Assembly: GCA_012797715.1 (NCBI GenBank)
Contig: JAAZOO010000493.1
Coordinates: 1-17,417 of the forward strand
Source of the DNA: Geobacteraceae bacterium
GTDB taxonomy: Bacteria > Desulfobacterota > Desulfuromonadia > Geobacterales > Geobacteraceae
DNA length: 17,417 bases
Direction: 5' to 3'
The notes below the pieces were generated by a model. It was not told the DNA's origin. It did no database searches and saw only the letters and a program-made list of their open reading frames with translations. Within the stretch, counting starts at the first letter, position 1; every line of letters begins with the position of its first letter. Positions 1-7,475 of this stretch are shown here, piece by piece. The position numbers were made by a program, and so were the translations under genes.

Positions 1-1
1 G

Positions 2-3000
2 CCCTCCGGGCTCCGCTCCCTGTACACCCTGTTCCGCCGCTTCCTGGCGGCCAGCGCCCAGGGGCCTGCGGCCGTCATCGCCCGCTGGGGCGACCGGCTC
101 GTGTTCAGCGTCGATGCCCTCGGCCTGCGCCCCCTGTGGTTCGGCGAAACGGAGACGGAATATTTCGCATCCTCGGAACTGGGTGTGGTTCCCCACGGAG
201 AGGTGGTATCCGACCCCCGTCCTCTGGCACCGGGGGAAAAGGTGGGGCTGCGCATGTCTTCCGGCCGGCCGGTACAGATCTTCGAGCACCGGGAACTGAT
301 CGCCGAAGTCCTGGCAGCGGTATCCGGCCTCACCGACCTGTCGGCCCACGAACGGGAGCACGTCCCGGCGGCCGGCCTTCCGGAAGCCCCGGCGGAGGCC
401 TCTGCTCCGTTCCGGCGCATGGCAGGGCTCCGGCAGGAGAACCTGCTTGCAGCCAATGCCTGGAAAACCAGCGATCTCCTTTCCCTGCGCCAGTCGGCCA
501 AGAAGGGGAGGGAACCCATCGCCTCCCTGGGCTACGACGGTCCCCTGGCGGCCCTCTCGGCATCGCGCCAGAACCTGTCCGATTTCTTCAAGGAACAGGT
601 GGCGGTTGTGACCAACCCCGCCATCGACCGGGAGAGGGAAAGGGAGCACTTCTCCACCCGCGTCCACCTTGGGCCGCGCCCCCTCCTGCGCAAGGGAGGC
701 CGGCACGCCGTTCTTCTTGAGATTCCTCTCCTCACGGGGGGAAGGCGGCGCCCATCCCTTTCCCCGGACCGCACCATCGCGCGGGAGGCAGGGACCTGCA
801 CCCTGGAAGACCTTCTCGCCTTCTTTTCCTCCGGCCGGGGCCGCTGCCGTGTCCTCTCCTGCTCACTCCGCCCCGGAGAGACCGTCAGCGCAAGCCTGGA
901 AAGGCTCCGTTGCGAAGCGGTGTCCGCGGTCTCCCGGGGGTGCAGGCTCCTCCTCCTGGACGACGGCGGGGCGTTCACCGGGGCTCTCTCCTTCCTCGAC
1001 CCGGGCCTGGCAACCGCGGCCGTGCACCGGGCGCTGCGGGAGGCTGCCGTGGCGGGCGGTGAAAACCTGCGGCGCAGAGCGTCGCTCATCGTCCGTTCCG
1101 GGGCGCTCCGGGACCTCCACGACCTGGCGTTCCTCCTGGGAATGGGCGCCGACGCCCTCTGCCCCTACCTGATGTGGGAGGTGGCGGACGAGGAGGAGAA
1201 CGGGGTGCGGAACCTGCTGGGGGTACTGCGTGTCGGGCTGGAAAAGGTAATCTCCACCATGGGGACCCACGAGATGGGGGGCTACGGCAGGTTTTTCGCC
1301 TCCATAGGCCTCTCCTACGAGGTGGCGGCGGTATTCGGCGCGCCCAATTTCTGCGGCTCGTTCCGCAGAGGCCTGACCTTCGCGGACCTGGAACGCGACG
1401 GCCGGGAGCGGCGGAAACTGGCGAGGAGCAGCAGGCAGCAGCCGGTGGAGACCCAGTTTCGCATCTATCCCCGCATCTGGAAGATGGTGGGCGCGGTGGC
1501 CAAGATGGAGGAGAATTACGCCGAGTTGTCGAGACTGGTGCGGCAGCTGGAAAACGAGCATCCCCTGGCCATCCGCCACCTGACCGACTTCCGCTTCCGT
1601 GACGAGGTGGCCGTGGATCCGGCCGAGGTGGACGCCTCCGTGGCCGGGCACGACCTTCCCATCTTCATATCGGCCATGAGCTTCGGCTCCCAGGGAGAGA
1701 CCCCGTTCCGCATCTACGCCGAGACCGCGCGGCGCCTGAACATCGTCTGCATGAACGGCGAGGGGGGGGAAATCGCCGATATGCTGGGGATGTACCGGAA
1801 AAACCGCGGCCAGCAGATTGCCTCCGGCAGGTTCGGGGTGACCATGGAGTACCTGAACTCCACCGACTTCCTGGAGATCAAGGTGGGCCAGGGGGCGAAA
1901 CCGGGGGAAGGGGGGCACCTGCCCGGATTCAAGGTGACGGAGAAGATCGCTGCGGCCCGCCATGCGGCGCCCGGCGTGACCCTCATCTCTCCCTCCAACA
2001 ACCACGATATCTACTCCATCGAGGACCTGGCCCAGATCGTGGAGGAACTCCGCACCGCCAATCCCCATGCCCGCATATCGGTGAAGGTTCCGGCGGTGGC
2101 GGGCATCGGCACCATCTCCCTGGGAGTCGCCAAGGCGGGCGCCGACATCATCACCATCAGCGGTTATGACGGCGGCACCGGCGCGGCGCGGCGCCATGCA
2201 ATCAAGTATGTGGGTTTTCCGGTGGAGATCGGAGTGCGGGAGGCCCATTGCGCCCTGGTGGAGGCGGGGATGCGGGACCGCCTGGAGATATGGGCCGACG
2301 GGGGGGCAAAGACCGGCCGGGACGTGGTCAAGCTCATGCTCCTGGGTGCGAACCGGGTCGGATTCGGCACCATGGCCATGGTGGTTATCGGCTGCACCGC
2401 CTGCCGGGGGTGCCACCTGGGCACGTGCCACGTCGGGATCGCCACCCAGATCGAGACCGCCGAGGAAGCCCGCGCCCGGGGGCTGAAGCGCTTCGTGCCG
2501 CGGGTTCTGGAAAACGGGGTCATCTACCAGACCACCTTTTTCCGGGCGCTGGGGCGGGAGATCCGCACCCTGACCGCCAAACTGGGATACCTCCGCACCC
2601 GGGACCTGGTGGGGGACGCCCACCTGCTGGAGCAGACGCGGGGACTGGATCGCCTTGACCTGACCGCTCTCCTGGCCCCGCCCCCCCCCGGCACGGTACG
2701 GCGCGATCAGGGCGCGGTCCGCATCATCCGCAAACCCCTCAATTACCTTACCTCCCTCATATCCGGCCTGGTCACCGAGGCGTTCGACGGCGGGAGCGAA
2801 CGGGTCCACTACAACGACGACAACGCCTCCAGTTCGGACCGGGCCATCGGCACCTACCTGGCCGGCGCCCTGGTGAGGGCCCGCCGGGAAGGACGGCTCT
2901 CCGGGGCGCGCGACGCGGTCCTCCACTTCCGCCGGGACTCCATCCCCGGCAACGGCCTGGGAGCCTTCACCGCGGAACCCCTCACCATCCATGTGGAAGG

Positions 3001-3625
3001 CGGGGCGCAGGACGGGGTGGGGAAATCCGCCAACGGCGGCAGGATAACGGTCCTGAAAGGGGAGAACCGCCACGGGGTCCGTGTCGGCGGCTCGGTGGGG
3101 AAGGGGCTTGCCTACGGCGCCCAGGGAGGGACCTTCCTGATTCAGGGGGACGCGGACAGCCGGGCCTGCATCCGCCTTTCGGGCGGCGACGTGGTGCTGG
3201 GGGGACGTATCCGGAGCCCGCTTGACGATGCCGGAGGGTACCTGGCAGAACGGGCCAACTTAAAGGGGTTCGCCTTCGAGTACATGACGGCGGGGCGTGT
3301 CGTGGTGCTGGGGGATCCCGGCCCCTGGATATGCTCGGGCATGACCGGCGGCACGGTCTACTGTCGCCTGGACCCGGAGATGGGAATGGATCGGGAGGCG
3401 TTGCGCCGCAGGCTGGCCAAGGGCGCCCATGTGTCGATCCGTGATCTGGAGGAGGAGGACATTGCCGCACTGGAGGAGCTCCTCGGACTCTATCACCGGG
3501 AACTCCTTTCCTCCCACCAGGACGAGGAGGCGGACTGGGTGGAGGGGGTCATGGCGCGCTGCCGCACCGCCTTTGTCTCCATCGTGCCGGAACCGGCGCC
3601 TCCGGTGGTGCCGACCGACGAATAA
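2..3625 (+). CDS. gltB: Glutamate synthase large subunit (5' end outside window)
   Basis: The reading frame is open from the first complete codon (position 2) to TAA at 3625, so the start lies upstream; 1207 residues are visible. The enzyme family makes glutamate from 2-oxoglutarate and glutamine in the cytoplasm. The visible part starts in the class II amidotransferase domain (FSVDALGLRPLW, about 107-142). A central domain follows (SLGYDGPLAALS; VAVVTNPAIDRERE, about 515-640). The FMN and Fe-S synthase domain runs about 1600-2600 (ISAMSFGSQGE, GEGGHLPGFKV, SGYDGGTGAARRHAIKYVG). A cysteine cluster, CTACRGCHLGTCHVGIATQ, lies at about 2392-2448. The GXGXG beta-helix domain covers about 2950-3480. 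The cluster keeps the family spacing C-x5-C-x4-C and has one extra cysteine inside. No small subunit (GltD) is present on the downstream side. The family is certain; whether it works with NADPH and GltD or with ferredoxin cannot be read here. Confidence 0.93.
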   Translation, partial: PSGLRSLYTLFRRFLAASAQGPAAVIARWGDRLVFSVDALGLRPLWFGETETEYFASSELGVVPHGEVVSDPRPLAPGEKVGLRMSSGRPVQIFEHRELIAEVLAAVSGLTDLSAHEREHVPAAGLPEAPAEASAPFRRMAGLRQENLLAANAWKTSDLLSLRQSAKKGREPIASLGYDGPLAALSASRQNLSDFFKEQVAVVTNPAIDREREREHFSTRVHLGPRPLLRKGGRHAVLLEIPLLTGGRRRPSLSPDRTIAREAGTCTLEDLLAFFSSGRGRCRVLSCSLRPGETVSASLERLRCEAVSAVSRGCRLLLLDDGGAFTGALSFLDPGLATAAVHRALREAAVAGGENLRRRASLIVRSGALRDLHDLAFLLGMGADALCPYLMWEVADEEENGVRNLLGVLRVGLEKVISTMGTHEMGGYGRFFASIGLSYEVAAVFGAPNFCGSFRRGLTFADLERDGRERRKLARSSRQQPVETQFRIYPRIWKMVGAVAKMEENYAELSRLVRQLENEHPLAIRHLTDFRFRDEVAVDPAEVDASVAGHDLPIFISAMSFGSQGETPFRIYAETARRLNIVCMNGEGGEIADMLGMYRKNRGQQIASGRFGVTMEYLNSTDFLEIKVGQGAKPGEGGHLPGFKVTEKIAAARHAAPGVTLISPSNNHDIYSIEDLAQIVEELRTANPHARISVKVPAVAGIGTISLGVAKAGADIITISGYDGGTGAARRHAIKYVGFPVEIGVREAHCALVEAGMRDRLEIWADGGAKTGRDVVKLMLLGANRVGFGTMAMVVIGCTACRGCHLGTCHVGIATQIETAEEARARGLKRFVPRVLENGVIYQTTFFRALGREIRTLTAKLGYLRTRDLVGDAHLLEQTRGLDRLDLTALLAPPPPGTVRRDQGAVRIIRKPLNYLTSLISGLVTEAFDGGSERVHYNDDNASSSDRAIGTYLAGALVRARREGRLSGARDAVLHFRRDSIPGNGLGAFTAEPLTIHVEGGAQDGVGKSANGGRITVLKGENRHGVRVGGSVGKGLAYGAQGGTFLIQGDADSRACIRLSGGDVVLGGRIRSPLDDAGGYLAERANLKGFAFEYMTAGRVVVLGDPGPWICSGMTGGTVYCRLDPEMGMDREALRRRLAKGAHVSIRDLEEEDIAALEELLGLYHRELLSSHQDEEADWVEGVMARCRTAFVSIVPEPAPPVVPTDE

Positions 3626-3647
3626 CGGGCCGGAACTGTTCACCGAA

Positions 3648-3700
3648 GGGAGGAGAACCGGGAAAGGGAAAGGGGCCTGCCCCCCGTCCCCCTCCCTCCC
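3648..3700. other. G-run tracts on both strands between convergent genes
   Basis: In the 83-bp gap between the two convergent genes, the plus strand has four G-runs at 3648-3675 (GGG, GGG, GGG, GGGG; loops of 9, 3 and 3 nt). The minus strand has four G-runs at 3700-3680 (GGG, GGG, GGGGG, GGGGGG; loops of 1, 1 and 2 nt), which fits the usual G-quadruplex pattern. Each tract would lie in the 3' untranslated RNA of the gene reading toward it. The two arms do not pair well beyond GGGG/CCCC, and there is no T-run, so this is not an ordinary intrinsic terminator. Confidence 0.5.
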
Positions 3701-3708
3701 GGCCGGAT

Positions 3709-4299
3709 CTAGCGGCACGTGTAGAATTCGGGTTCGCCGATGACTATCTTCCTGGCGGTATCGTGATTGATGCGCAGCTCCGACCCGATGAAGAGCTTTC
3801 TTACTCCCCTGACTTCAAAATCCACCCCTTTCGTCTGGCCGGGCCGGATGGTCAGGCTTTTCAGCACCACTCCCTCTCGGCCTTCAGCCCGGAAATGGAA
3901 AGTCATGTTTGCCTTGATGGCACCGTCGATGAAGATGCTCGCCCGGAACCGCCCGTATTTTCCGTTGGGCTTCACGTACGCGGAGAAGTACGCCATGCTG
4001 AGGGGCGAGGAGTTGGTAATCCCCCAGCGGTAGGTTCTCTGGGGCGTGCGGAGAGACGATGCGTCCTGGGTGAGGATGGTCCCGTAATAATCTTCATACA
4101 GCTGAGGCGACTTCACCGGCAGGGTGGAGATCCGGGGACAGGCATGGGGCGCATCGTCCGCGTCTTCCCACGGGCTACCGACGCCGGTCGCGCCGGCTCT
4201 CCCCCTGTCGTGGGCGATGCCGGCCGCGTCATGGACGGTCGGTGCGTAACATGCGCACAGGATGACGGGCAGGGTCAGGGCAAAGCCGATTCTTTTCAT
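3709..4299 (-). CDS. Predicted lipoprotein, NPCBM-like fold possible
   Basis: A 196-residue protein. The start at 4299 is chosen because a strong AGGAGGAGG ribosome site lies just upstream and the sequence then begins with a signal peptide, MKRIGFALTLPVILCAC. This ends in a lipobox-like L-C-A-C, so Cys17 would be lipidated and the protein exported and anchored. A low-complexity linker (about 20-50) is followed by a beta-rich domain. Its C-terminal half (FRASIFIDGAIKANMTFHF, then VLKSLTIRPGQTKGVDFEV and GVRKLFI) resembles NPCBM-type carbohydrate-binding beta-sandwiches in rhythm. That resemblance is judged by eye and is weak. No enzyme motif was seen. It runs convergent to the glutamate synthase gene and divergent from marC. 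Function unknown. Confidence 0.75.
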   Translation of the reverse strand: MKRIGFALTLPVILCACYAPTVHDAAGIAHDRGRAGATGVGSPWEDADDAPHACPRISTLPVKSPQLYEDYYGTILTQDASSLRTPQRTYRWGITNSSPLSMAYFSAYVKPNGKYGRFRASIFIDGAIKANMTFHFRAEGREGVVLKSLTIRPGQTKGVDFEVRGVRKLFIGSELRINHDTARKIVIGEPEFYTCR

Positions 4300-4336
4300 G
4301 GGTCTTCCTCCTCCTGAGAAAATAGAAAATTGATTC

Positions 4337-4364
4337 ATGATAAGGGAAAAAGCATTCTCCGCAA
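4337..4364 (-). promoter_or_regulatory. Candidate promoter of the lipoprotein gene
   Basis: Read on the minus strand: TTGCGG (4364-4359), 16-bp spacer, TATCAT (4342-4337). The -10 matches the sigma-70 consensus at five of six positions; the -35 matches only at TTG. It would give a leader of about 30 nt carrying the AGGAGGAGG ribosome site. Judged by eye. Confidence 0.4.
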
Positions 4365-4385
4365 AACCATTTTTTCCACAACGGC

Positions 4386-4415
4386 ACGGAATCCCAGGCA
4401 GGTTGACGGAATCCC
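4386..4415 (+). repeat. Direct repeat ACGGAATCCC, two copies 20 bp apart
   Basis: ACGGAATCCC occurs at 4386-4395 and exactly again at 4406-4415. The 20-bp period is close to two helical turns. The second copy overlaps the proposed -35 element of the marC promoter. This fits a tandem binding site for a regulator, but no regulator can be named. Confidence 0.4.
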
Positions 4416-4431
4416 GCCTCTCTGCTACCTT
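4403..4431 (+). promoter_or_regulatory. Candidate promoter of the marC-glycosyltransferase pair
   Basis: TTGACG (4403-4408), a 17-bp spacer and TACCTT (4426-4431). The -35 is near consensus; the -10 is poor (T, A and final T match). It lies 57 bp before the marC start and is the best candidate in the 188-bp divergent gap. Confidence 0.4.
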
Positions 4432-4487
4432 CATCAGGCAATTTCCCGATGCACTGTTTTTCCGATACATCCAGGAGGAGCCTCCCC

Positions 4488-5114
4488 ATGCTGGAACTCT
4501 CCGAGTATGTAAAGATTTTCATTGCCATTCTCGCCATCCTCAACCCCTTCGGCGTACTGCCGCTGTTTCTCTCCGTCACCGGGACCTCTCCGGAGCCGGA
4601 ACGGAAAAAGATAGCCCGCACCGTGGGGCTGGCCGTGGCCGGCGTGCTGGCGCTCACTGCCCTGGTGGGCGACACGGTGCTGCGGCTGTTCGGCATCAGC
4701 ATCGCCTCCTTCCAGGTGGGGGGAAGCATCCTGCTGCTGCTGATGGCGGTCTCCATGATGTTCGCCAAAGACTCCACGGGAACGGATGAATCGCCCGCCG
4801 CCGCGCCGGATCTGCGCAGCGTGGCCGTGGTTCCCCTGTCGGTGCCGCTCCTGGCCGGCCCCGGCTCCATCTCCACCATCATCATCTACGCAAACCTGGC
4901 CGCAAGCCCGCTCCACATCGCGCTGATCATCCTCTGCATCGCCGTTGCCTCCTTCGCCACCTGGATCATCCTCCGGCTGGCAACCGGTATCGGCAGGCTC
5001 ATCGGACCGCTGGGACTCAGCATCGTCAGTCGCCTCATGGGCCTCCTCCTGGCCTCCATTGCGGTGGAGTTCTTCGCCAAGGGAATCGTCAAGCTCCTGC
5101 CGGGTCTTGGCTGA
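4488..5114 (+). CDS. MarC-family integral membrane protein
   Basis: 208 residues. The ATG at 4488 is preceded by AGGAGGAG at 4473-4480, and the protein then begins as the family does, with a short N-terminus ahead of the first helix. Six hydrophobic segments are visible (about 7-30, 41-65, 67-92, 112-135, 145-167 and 175-203). Family marks are NPFG in the first helix and PLLAGPGSI in the fourth. MarC/UPF0056 proteins sit in the inner membrane. The name comes from an old link to multiple antibiotic resistance that was not upheld, and their transport role is unsettled. The charged stretch around 93-110 (DSTGTDESPAAAPD) is the loop between helices 3 and 4. The glycosyltransferase gene follows after 3 nt, so the two are likely cotranscribed and translationally coupled. 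Confidence 0.9.
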   Translation: MLELSEYVKIFIAILAILNPFGVLPLFLSVTGTSPEPERKKIARTVGLAVAGVLALTALVGDTVLRLFGISIASFQVGGSILLLLMAVSMMFAKDSTGTDESPAAAPDLRSVAVVPLSVPLLAGPGSISTIIIYANLAASPLHIALIILCIAVASFATWIILRLATGIGRLIGPLGLSIVSRLMGLLLASIAVEFFAKGIVKLLPGLG

Positions 5115-5117
5115 TCC

Positions 5118-6128
5118 ATGAAAACTCCGGCTGTTTCCATACTCCTCCCGGCCCGCAACGAGGAGCGGTTCCTCCCGGCTGCCCTGGATTCCATCTTCCG
5201 CCAGACGTTTTCCGATTGGGAACTGGTGGCCGTGGATGACGGCTCCCAGGACGCTACCCCCGCCATCCTTGCCGAGGCGGCGCGGCACGACCCGCGGGTG
5301 CGCGTGCTGCGGCCGTCCCGGCGCGGGCTGGTCGCGGCCCTCAATGCAGGACTCGATGCCTGCCGCGCACCCCTGGTGGCCCGTATGGACGCCGACGACA
5401 TCTCCCACCCCCGTCGGCTTGAACTGCAGGCGTCTTTCCTGCGGGAGACCCCTTCCGTCGGCCTGGTGGCCTGTGATTTCCGCTCCTTTCCCCGGGCCGC
5501 CCTGGGTTCGGGAATGGCCGCCTACGAGACCTGGCAGAACAGCCTCTCCTCCCATGAGGATATCCTGCGCGACCTGTTCGTGGAATCGCCCTTCGTTCAC
5601 CCCAGCGTCCTGTTCCGCAGGGAAGAGGTGCTGTCGGTGGGCGGCTATCGGGACCGGGGCTGGGCCGAGGACTATGACCTGTGGCTGCGGCTGGCCGCGG
5701 CCGGGGTCCGCTTCGCACGGCTTTCCCGGACGCTCTTCTTCTGGCGGGAACGGCCGGAGCGGGCCACGCGCACCCTTCCGGAATACACGGCCGCCGCCTT
5801 CCGCGCCTGCAAGGCCCATCACCTGAAACGCCGGTTCCTCAGGGGAGCAGAGGAAGTTCTGCTGGCCGGGGCCGGTCTGGAAGGACGGGCCTGGAGCCGC
5901 GCCCTGCAGGGGGAGGGCATCCGGGTGTCCGGCTGGGTCGACGTGGATCCGAGGAAGATAGGGCGCATCCTCCACGGCGCGCCGGTATCCGCCGCCCACC
6001 AGGTGACGGCGGGAAACGGGGTGAAGATGCTGGTAACCGTGGGAACCCGCGGGGCCCGGGATCAGATACGGAAGTGGGCGGACGGCGCGGGGTTCACGGA
6101 AGGGGTGGATTATCTGTGCGTGACGTAG
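5118..6128 (+). CDS. Family 2 glycosyltransferase with C-terminal Rossmann-like domain
   Basis: 336 residues. Residues 5-210 form a GT-A glycosyltransferase of family 2: VSILLPARNEERFL at the start, VDDGSQDAT (39-47), a DXD-type metal/nucleotide site MDADD (90-94), and the acceptor-side ED motif WAEDYDLWLRL (182-192). Such enzymes move a sugar from a nucleotide-sugar to a glycan or lipid carrier at the cytoplasmic face. Residues about 244-336 are extra. They read as a small nucleotide-binding-like fold, with GAEEVLLAGAGLEGRAW followed by GWVDVDPRKIG and HGAPV, as seen in domains that accompany sugar-modifying enzymes. The first part is certain and the second is inferred from pattern. It starts 3 nt after marC with no clear ribosome site, so translation is probably coupled. 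No other surface-polysaccharide gene is nearby. Confidence 0.88.
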   Translation: MKTPAVSILLPARNEERFLPAALDSIFRQTFSDWELVAVDDGSQDATPAILAEAARHDPRVRVLRPSRRGLVAALNAGLDACRAPLVARMDADDISHPRRLELQASFLRETPSVGLVACDFRSFPRAALGSGMAAYETWQNSLSSHEDILRDLFVESPFVHPSVLFRREEVLSVGGYRDRGWAEDYDLWLRLAAAGVRFARLSRTLFFWRERPERATRTLPEYTAAAFRACKAHHLKRRFLRGAEEVLLAGAGLEGRAWSRALQGEGIRVSGWVDVDPRKIGRILHGAPVSAAHQVTAGNGVKMLVTVGTRGARDQIRKWADGAGFTEGVDYLCVT

Positions 6129-6167
6129 GGTGCAGGAAGGGTCCGGAGTTCCCTAAATGGCATTCAA

Positions 6168-6296
6168 CCTGAATTCGGCTGGAGGAGGCATCCTCCGTTC
6201 CCTCCGGATGCCCTGTTTCTGCTGCTCCAGGCGCATTTCGCAACAAGCGACAAGCCACCGACTGCGGACGGAATCCGCCTGAACTCCCTTATCGCG
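6168..6296 (+). repeat. Interspersed palindromic repeat, copy A (partial)
   Basis: From 6168 the sequence matches, by eye, the left arm of the element at 15339-15537 and the reverse complement of the right arm of the element at 9170-9370. Shared blocks include GGAGGCATCCTCCGTTC, then GCTGCTC and GCGCATTTC-like blocks in the same order. Similarity fades after about 6250, and the central CAGCCGATAC hairpin is not intact. It lies just after the glycosyltransferase gene. No transposase is encoded. Confidence 0.65.
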
Positions 6297-6392
6297 CCTG
6301 CATCGCCTGCGCACAGGTGAAGATGATGCCAAACCAGGCGGGGACCGCCCTGACGCTCCAAGCCGGCGGGAACCGCATGGCGGGGACATTTG
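6297..6392 (+). repeat. GGCGGGRAC motif cluster upstream of the DUF1361 gene
   Basis: Continuing from repeat copy A, the motif GGCGGGRAC occurs at 6337, 6365 and 6379 (spacings 28 and 14 bp). The first copy sits in a small palindrome, GGCGGGGACCGCC. No gene or clear promoter is seen. It may be the far end of a composite repeat or a separate small element. It separates normal GC-rich sequence from the AT-richer gene that follows. Confidence 0.35.
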
Positions 6393-6416
6393 GGGTATGT
6401 GAATGGAAACCAAGTC

Positions 6417-7109
6417 ATGACGCAACGTTACATCAATAATTCCATCTACGGTGTGGATAGTTTTTTACGAGGCGATAGTTGGATATTTCGTCTAAAAATC
6501 AATGACTATGAACTGGTCATATTCATTTGGAACCTGGGGTTGCTGATTGTCCCGTGGCTGATGAGCACCCTGTTACGTCACATATGGCGCAGGACCCATT
6601 TTGACGGCATTCCGTACAAGCTGCTTGGGATGATTGTTTTCTTTCTCTGGCTGCTCTTCATTCCCAACACCGCATATGTCATGACGGAAGTGAGACACTT
6701 GCTTGATTATTGTCCCAGGGATTCGGCATTTCAGGTCTGCGAGCAAAACGCCTGGATGTCTCTTTTCTTTTTTATATACGCACTGTTCGGTTGGATATTT
6801 TTCGTCTATTTGACCGATCAGATGCGCTCTCTGATCGAGGAAATTTTCAATCACCTGGTTGGCGCCGTTTTTGTGGCGGCGCTCATACCTAGTATGGCCT
6901 TGGGCTTGCTCTTCGGCTTAATAAACCGCTGGAACAGCTGGGAGTTTTTTATCTACCCGGCAGAAGTGGCGGCCACAATCCCTGCATATTTTCAAGATCC
7001 CGTTTCCTTTGCAAACTGGCTGAATTTCAGTATTTTCCTTTATATTTTGTATTTTTGGGGCCATTGGCTGCTTAAAGACAGATTCAGGGAGAAATACCCT
7101 CTCAGATGA
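6417..7109 (+). CDS. DUF1361 family integral membrane protein
   Basis: 230 residues from the ATG at 6417, with a weak GGAAA ribosome site 8-12 nt upstream. An in-frame TTG at 6390 would add nine residues but lies at the edge of the repeat-like upstream DNA, so the ATG is preferred. The protein is mostly hydrophobic, with several membrane helices (about 31-54, 67-88, 110-131, 144-168 and 200-222). The diagnostic block is FLWLLFIPNTAYVMTEVRHL (75-94), matching the DUF1361 pattern of a helix ending in LPNxxYxxTD; RWNSWEFF nearer the C-terminus also fits. The role of the family is unknown. Codon use is visibly AT-richer than in all neighbouring genes (ttt, ata, aat common), suggesting a different origin. 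No terminator directly follows. Confidence 0.78.
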   Translation: MTQRYINNSIYGVDSFLRGDSWIFRLKINDYELVIFIWNLGLLIVPWLMSTLLRHIWRRTHFDGIPYKLLGMIVFFLWLLFIPNTAYVMTEVRHLLDYCPRDSAFQVCEQNAWMSLFFFIYALFGWIFFVYLTDQMRSLIEEIFNHLVGAVFVAALIPSMALGLLFGLINRWNSWEFFIYPAEVAATIPAYFQDPVSFANWLNFSIFLYILYFWGHWLLKDRFREKYPLR

Positions 7110-7226
7110 AATTCCGGCGATGAAGAGCTGTTCCGCGTCGACACAAACGGGGCTCATAGCACCAGGGCAATGCATACGACCGGGCCACTTCACTTGTTGT
7201 ATTGCCCGAAGGCGCGGAATCTACCC

Positions 7227-7424
7227 ATGGCATCCAACGACACCAATGGCATCATCATGTACCGGAGACCACGCGCCACATCTGCTTTGGAAGTCCATCC
7301 CGATCACGAAACGGTCTGGGTATCGCCCACCCGGATGTCAGAACTGTCCAACAGGGAGAAATCTGCCATTTCGAGACATGTGAGCACGTTTTCAGGGTAT
7401 TCTCACGGCGCTTTTCCCGGTTGA
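7227..7424 (+). pseudogene. Remnant of a RhuM-family gene (N-terminal fragment)
   Basis: Read from an ATG at 7227, the frame gives NGIIMYRRP, then ALEVHPDHETVWVSP, MSEL and REKSAISRHV, and stops at 7424 after about 65 residues. This resembles the N-terminus of RhuM-type (virulence RhuM) proteins, whose usual form is roughly NEIxIYQ, xxxxEVRLExETVWLTQxQMAELF, then KSxISRHIxxxF. Full-length members are around 300 residues or more, so most of the gene is missing. The match breaks down right after RHV. No ribosome site is evident. The family is common in mobile and defence-rich regions. Identification is from memory of the motif and could be wrong. The rest of the 421-bp gap shows nothing else recognisable apart from the promoter and terminator before the ABC-F gene. 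Confidence 0.5.
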
Positions 7425-7432
7425 AAAAAGCA

Positions 7433-7462
7433 TTGCCCCCCTCGCACCGGAAATGCTATACA
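7433..7462 (+). promoter_or_regulatory. Promoter of the ABC-F gene
   Basis: TTGCCC (7433-7438), an 18-bp spacer and TATACA (7457-7462), with an extended -10 TG at 7454-7455 (TGCTATACA). Transcription would start near 7469, giving a leader of about 60 nt. It lies after the RhuM remnant and before the terminator hairpin. Confidence 0.55.
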
Positions 7463-7475
7463 AACACATCACCTG

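Noticed and set aside
863..3073. A 736-codon open frame on the minus strand inside the glutamate synthase gene
   Set aside because: It lies entirely opposite a well-conserved gene and its translation (rich in G, H, P and V) has no family features. High third-position GC creates such frames.
4434..5999. A 521-codon minus-strand open frame across marC and the glycosyltransferase
   Set aside because: Same explanation: low-complexity G/Q/E/H-rich translation opposite two recognisable genes.
6390..6416. TTG start that would extend the DUF1361 protein by nine residues
   Set aside because: No ribosome site, and it lies at the edge of repeat-like sequence; the ATG at 6417 is the better start.
6153..6425. 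Small minus-strand frames of 84-90 codons over repeat copy A
   Set aside because: The same sequence type recurs in other repeat copies without a kept reading frame, so coding is unlikely.
7164..7206. Inverted repeat GGGCAAT...ATTGCCC before the RhuM remnant
   Set aside because: Only a 7-bp stem with a loop of nearly 30 nt; too weak to call a structure.
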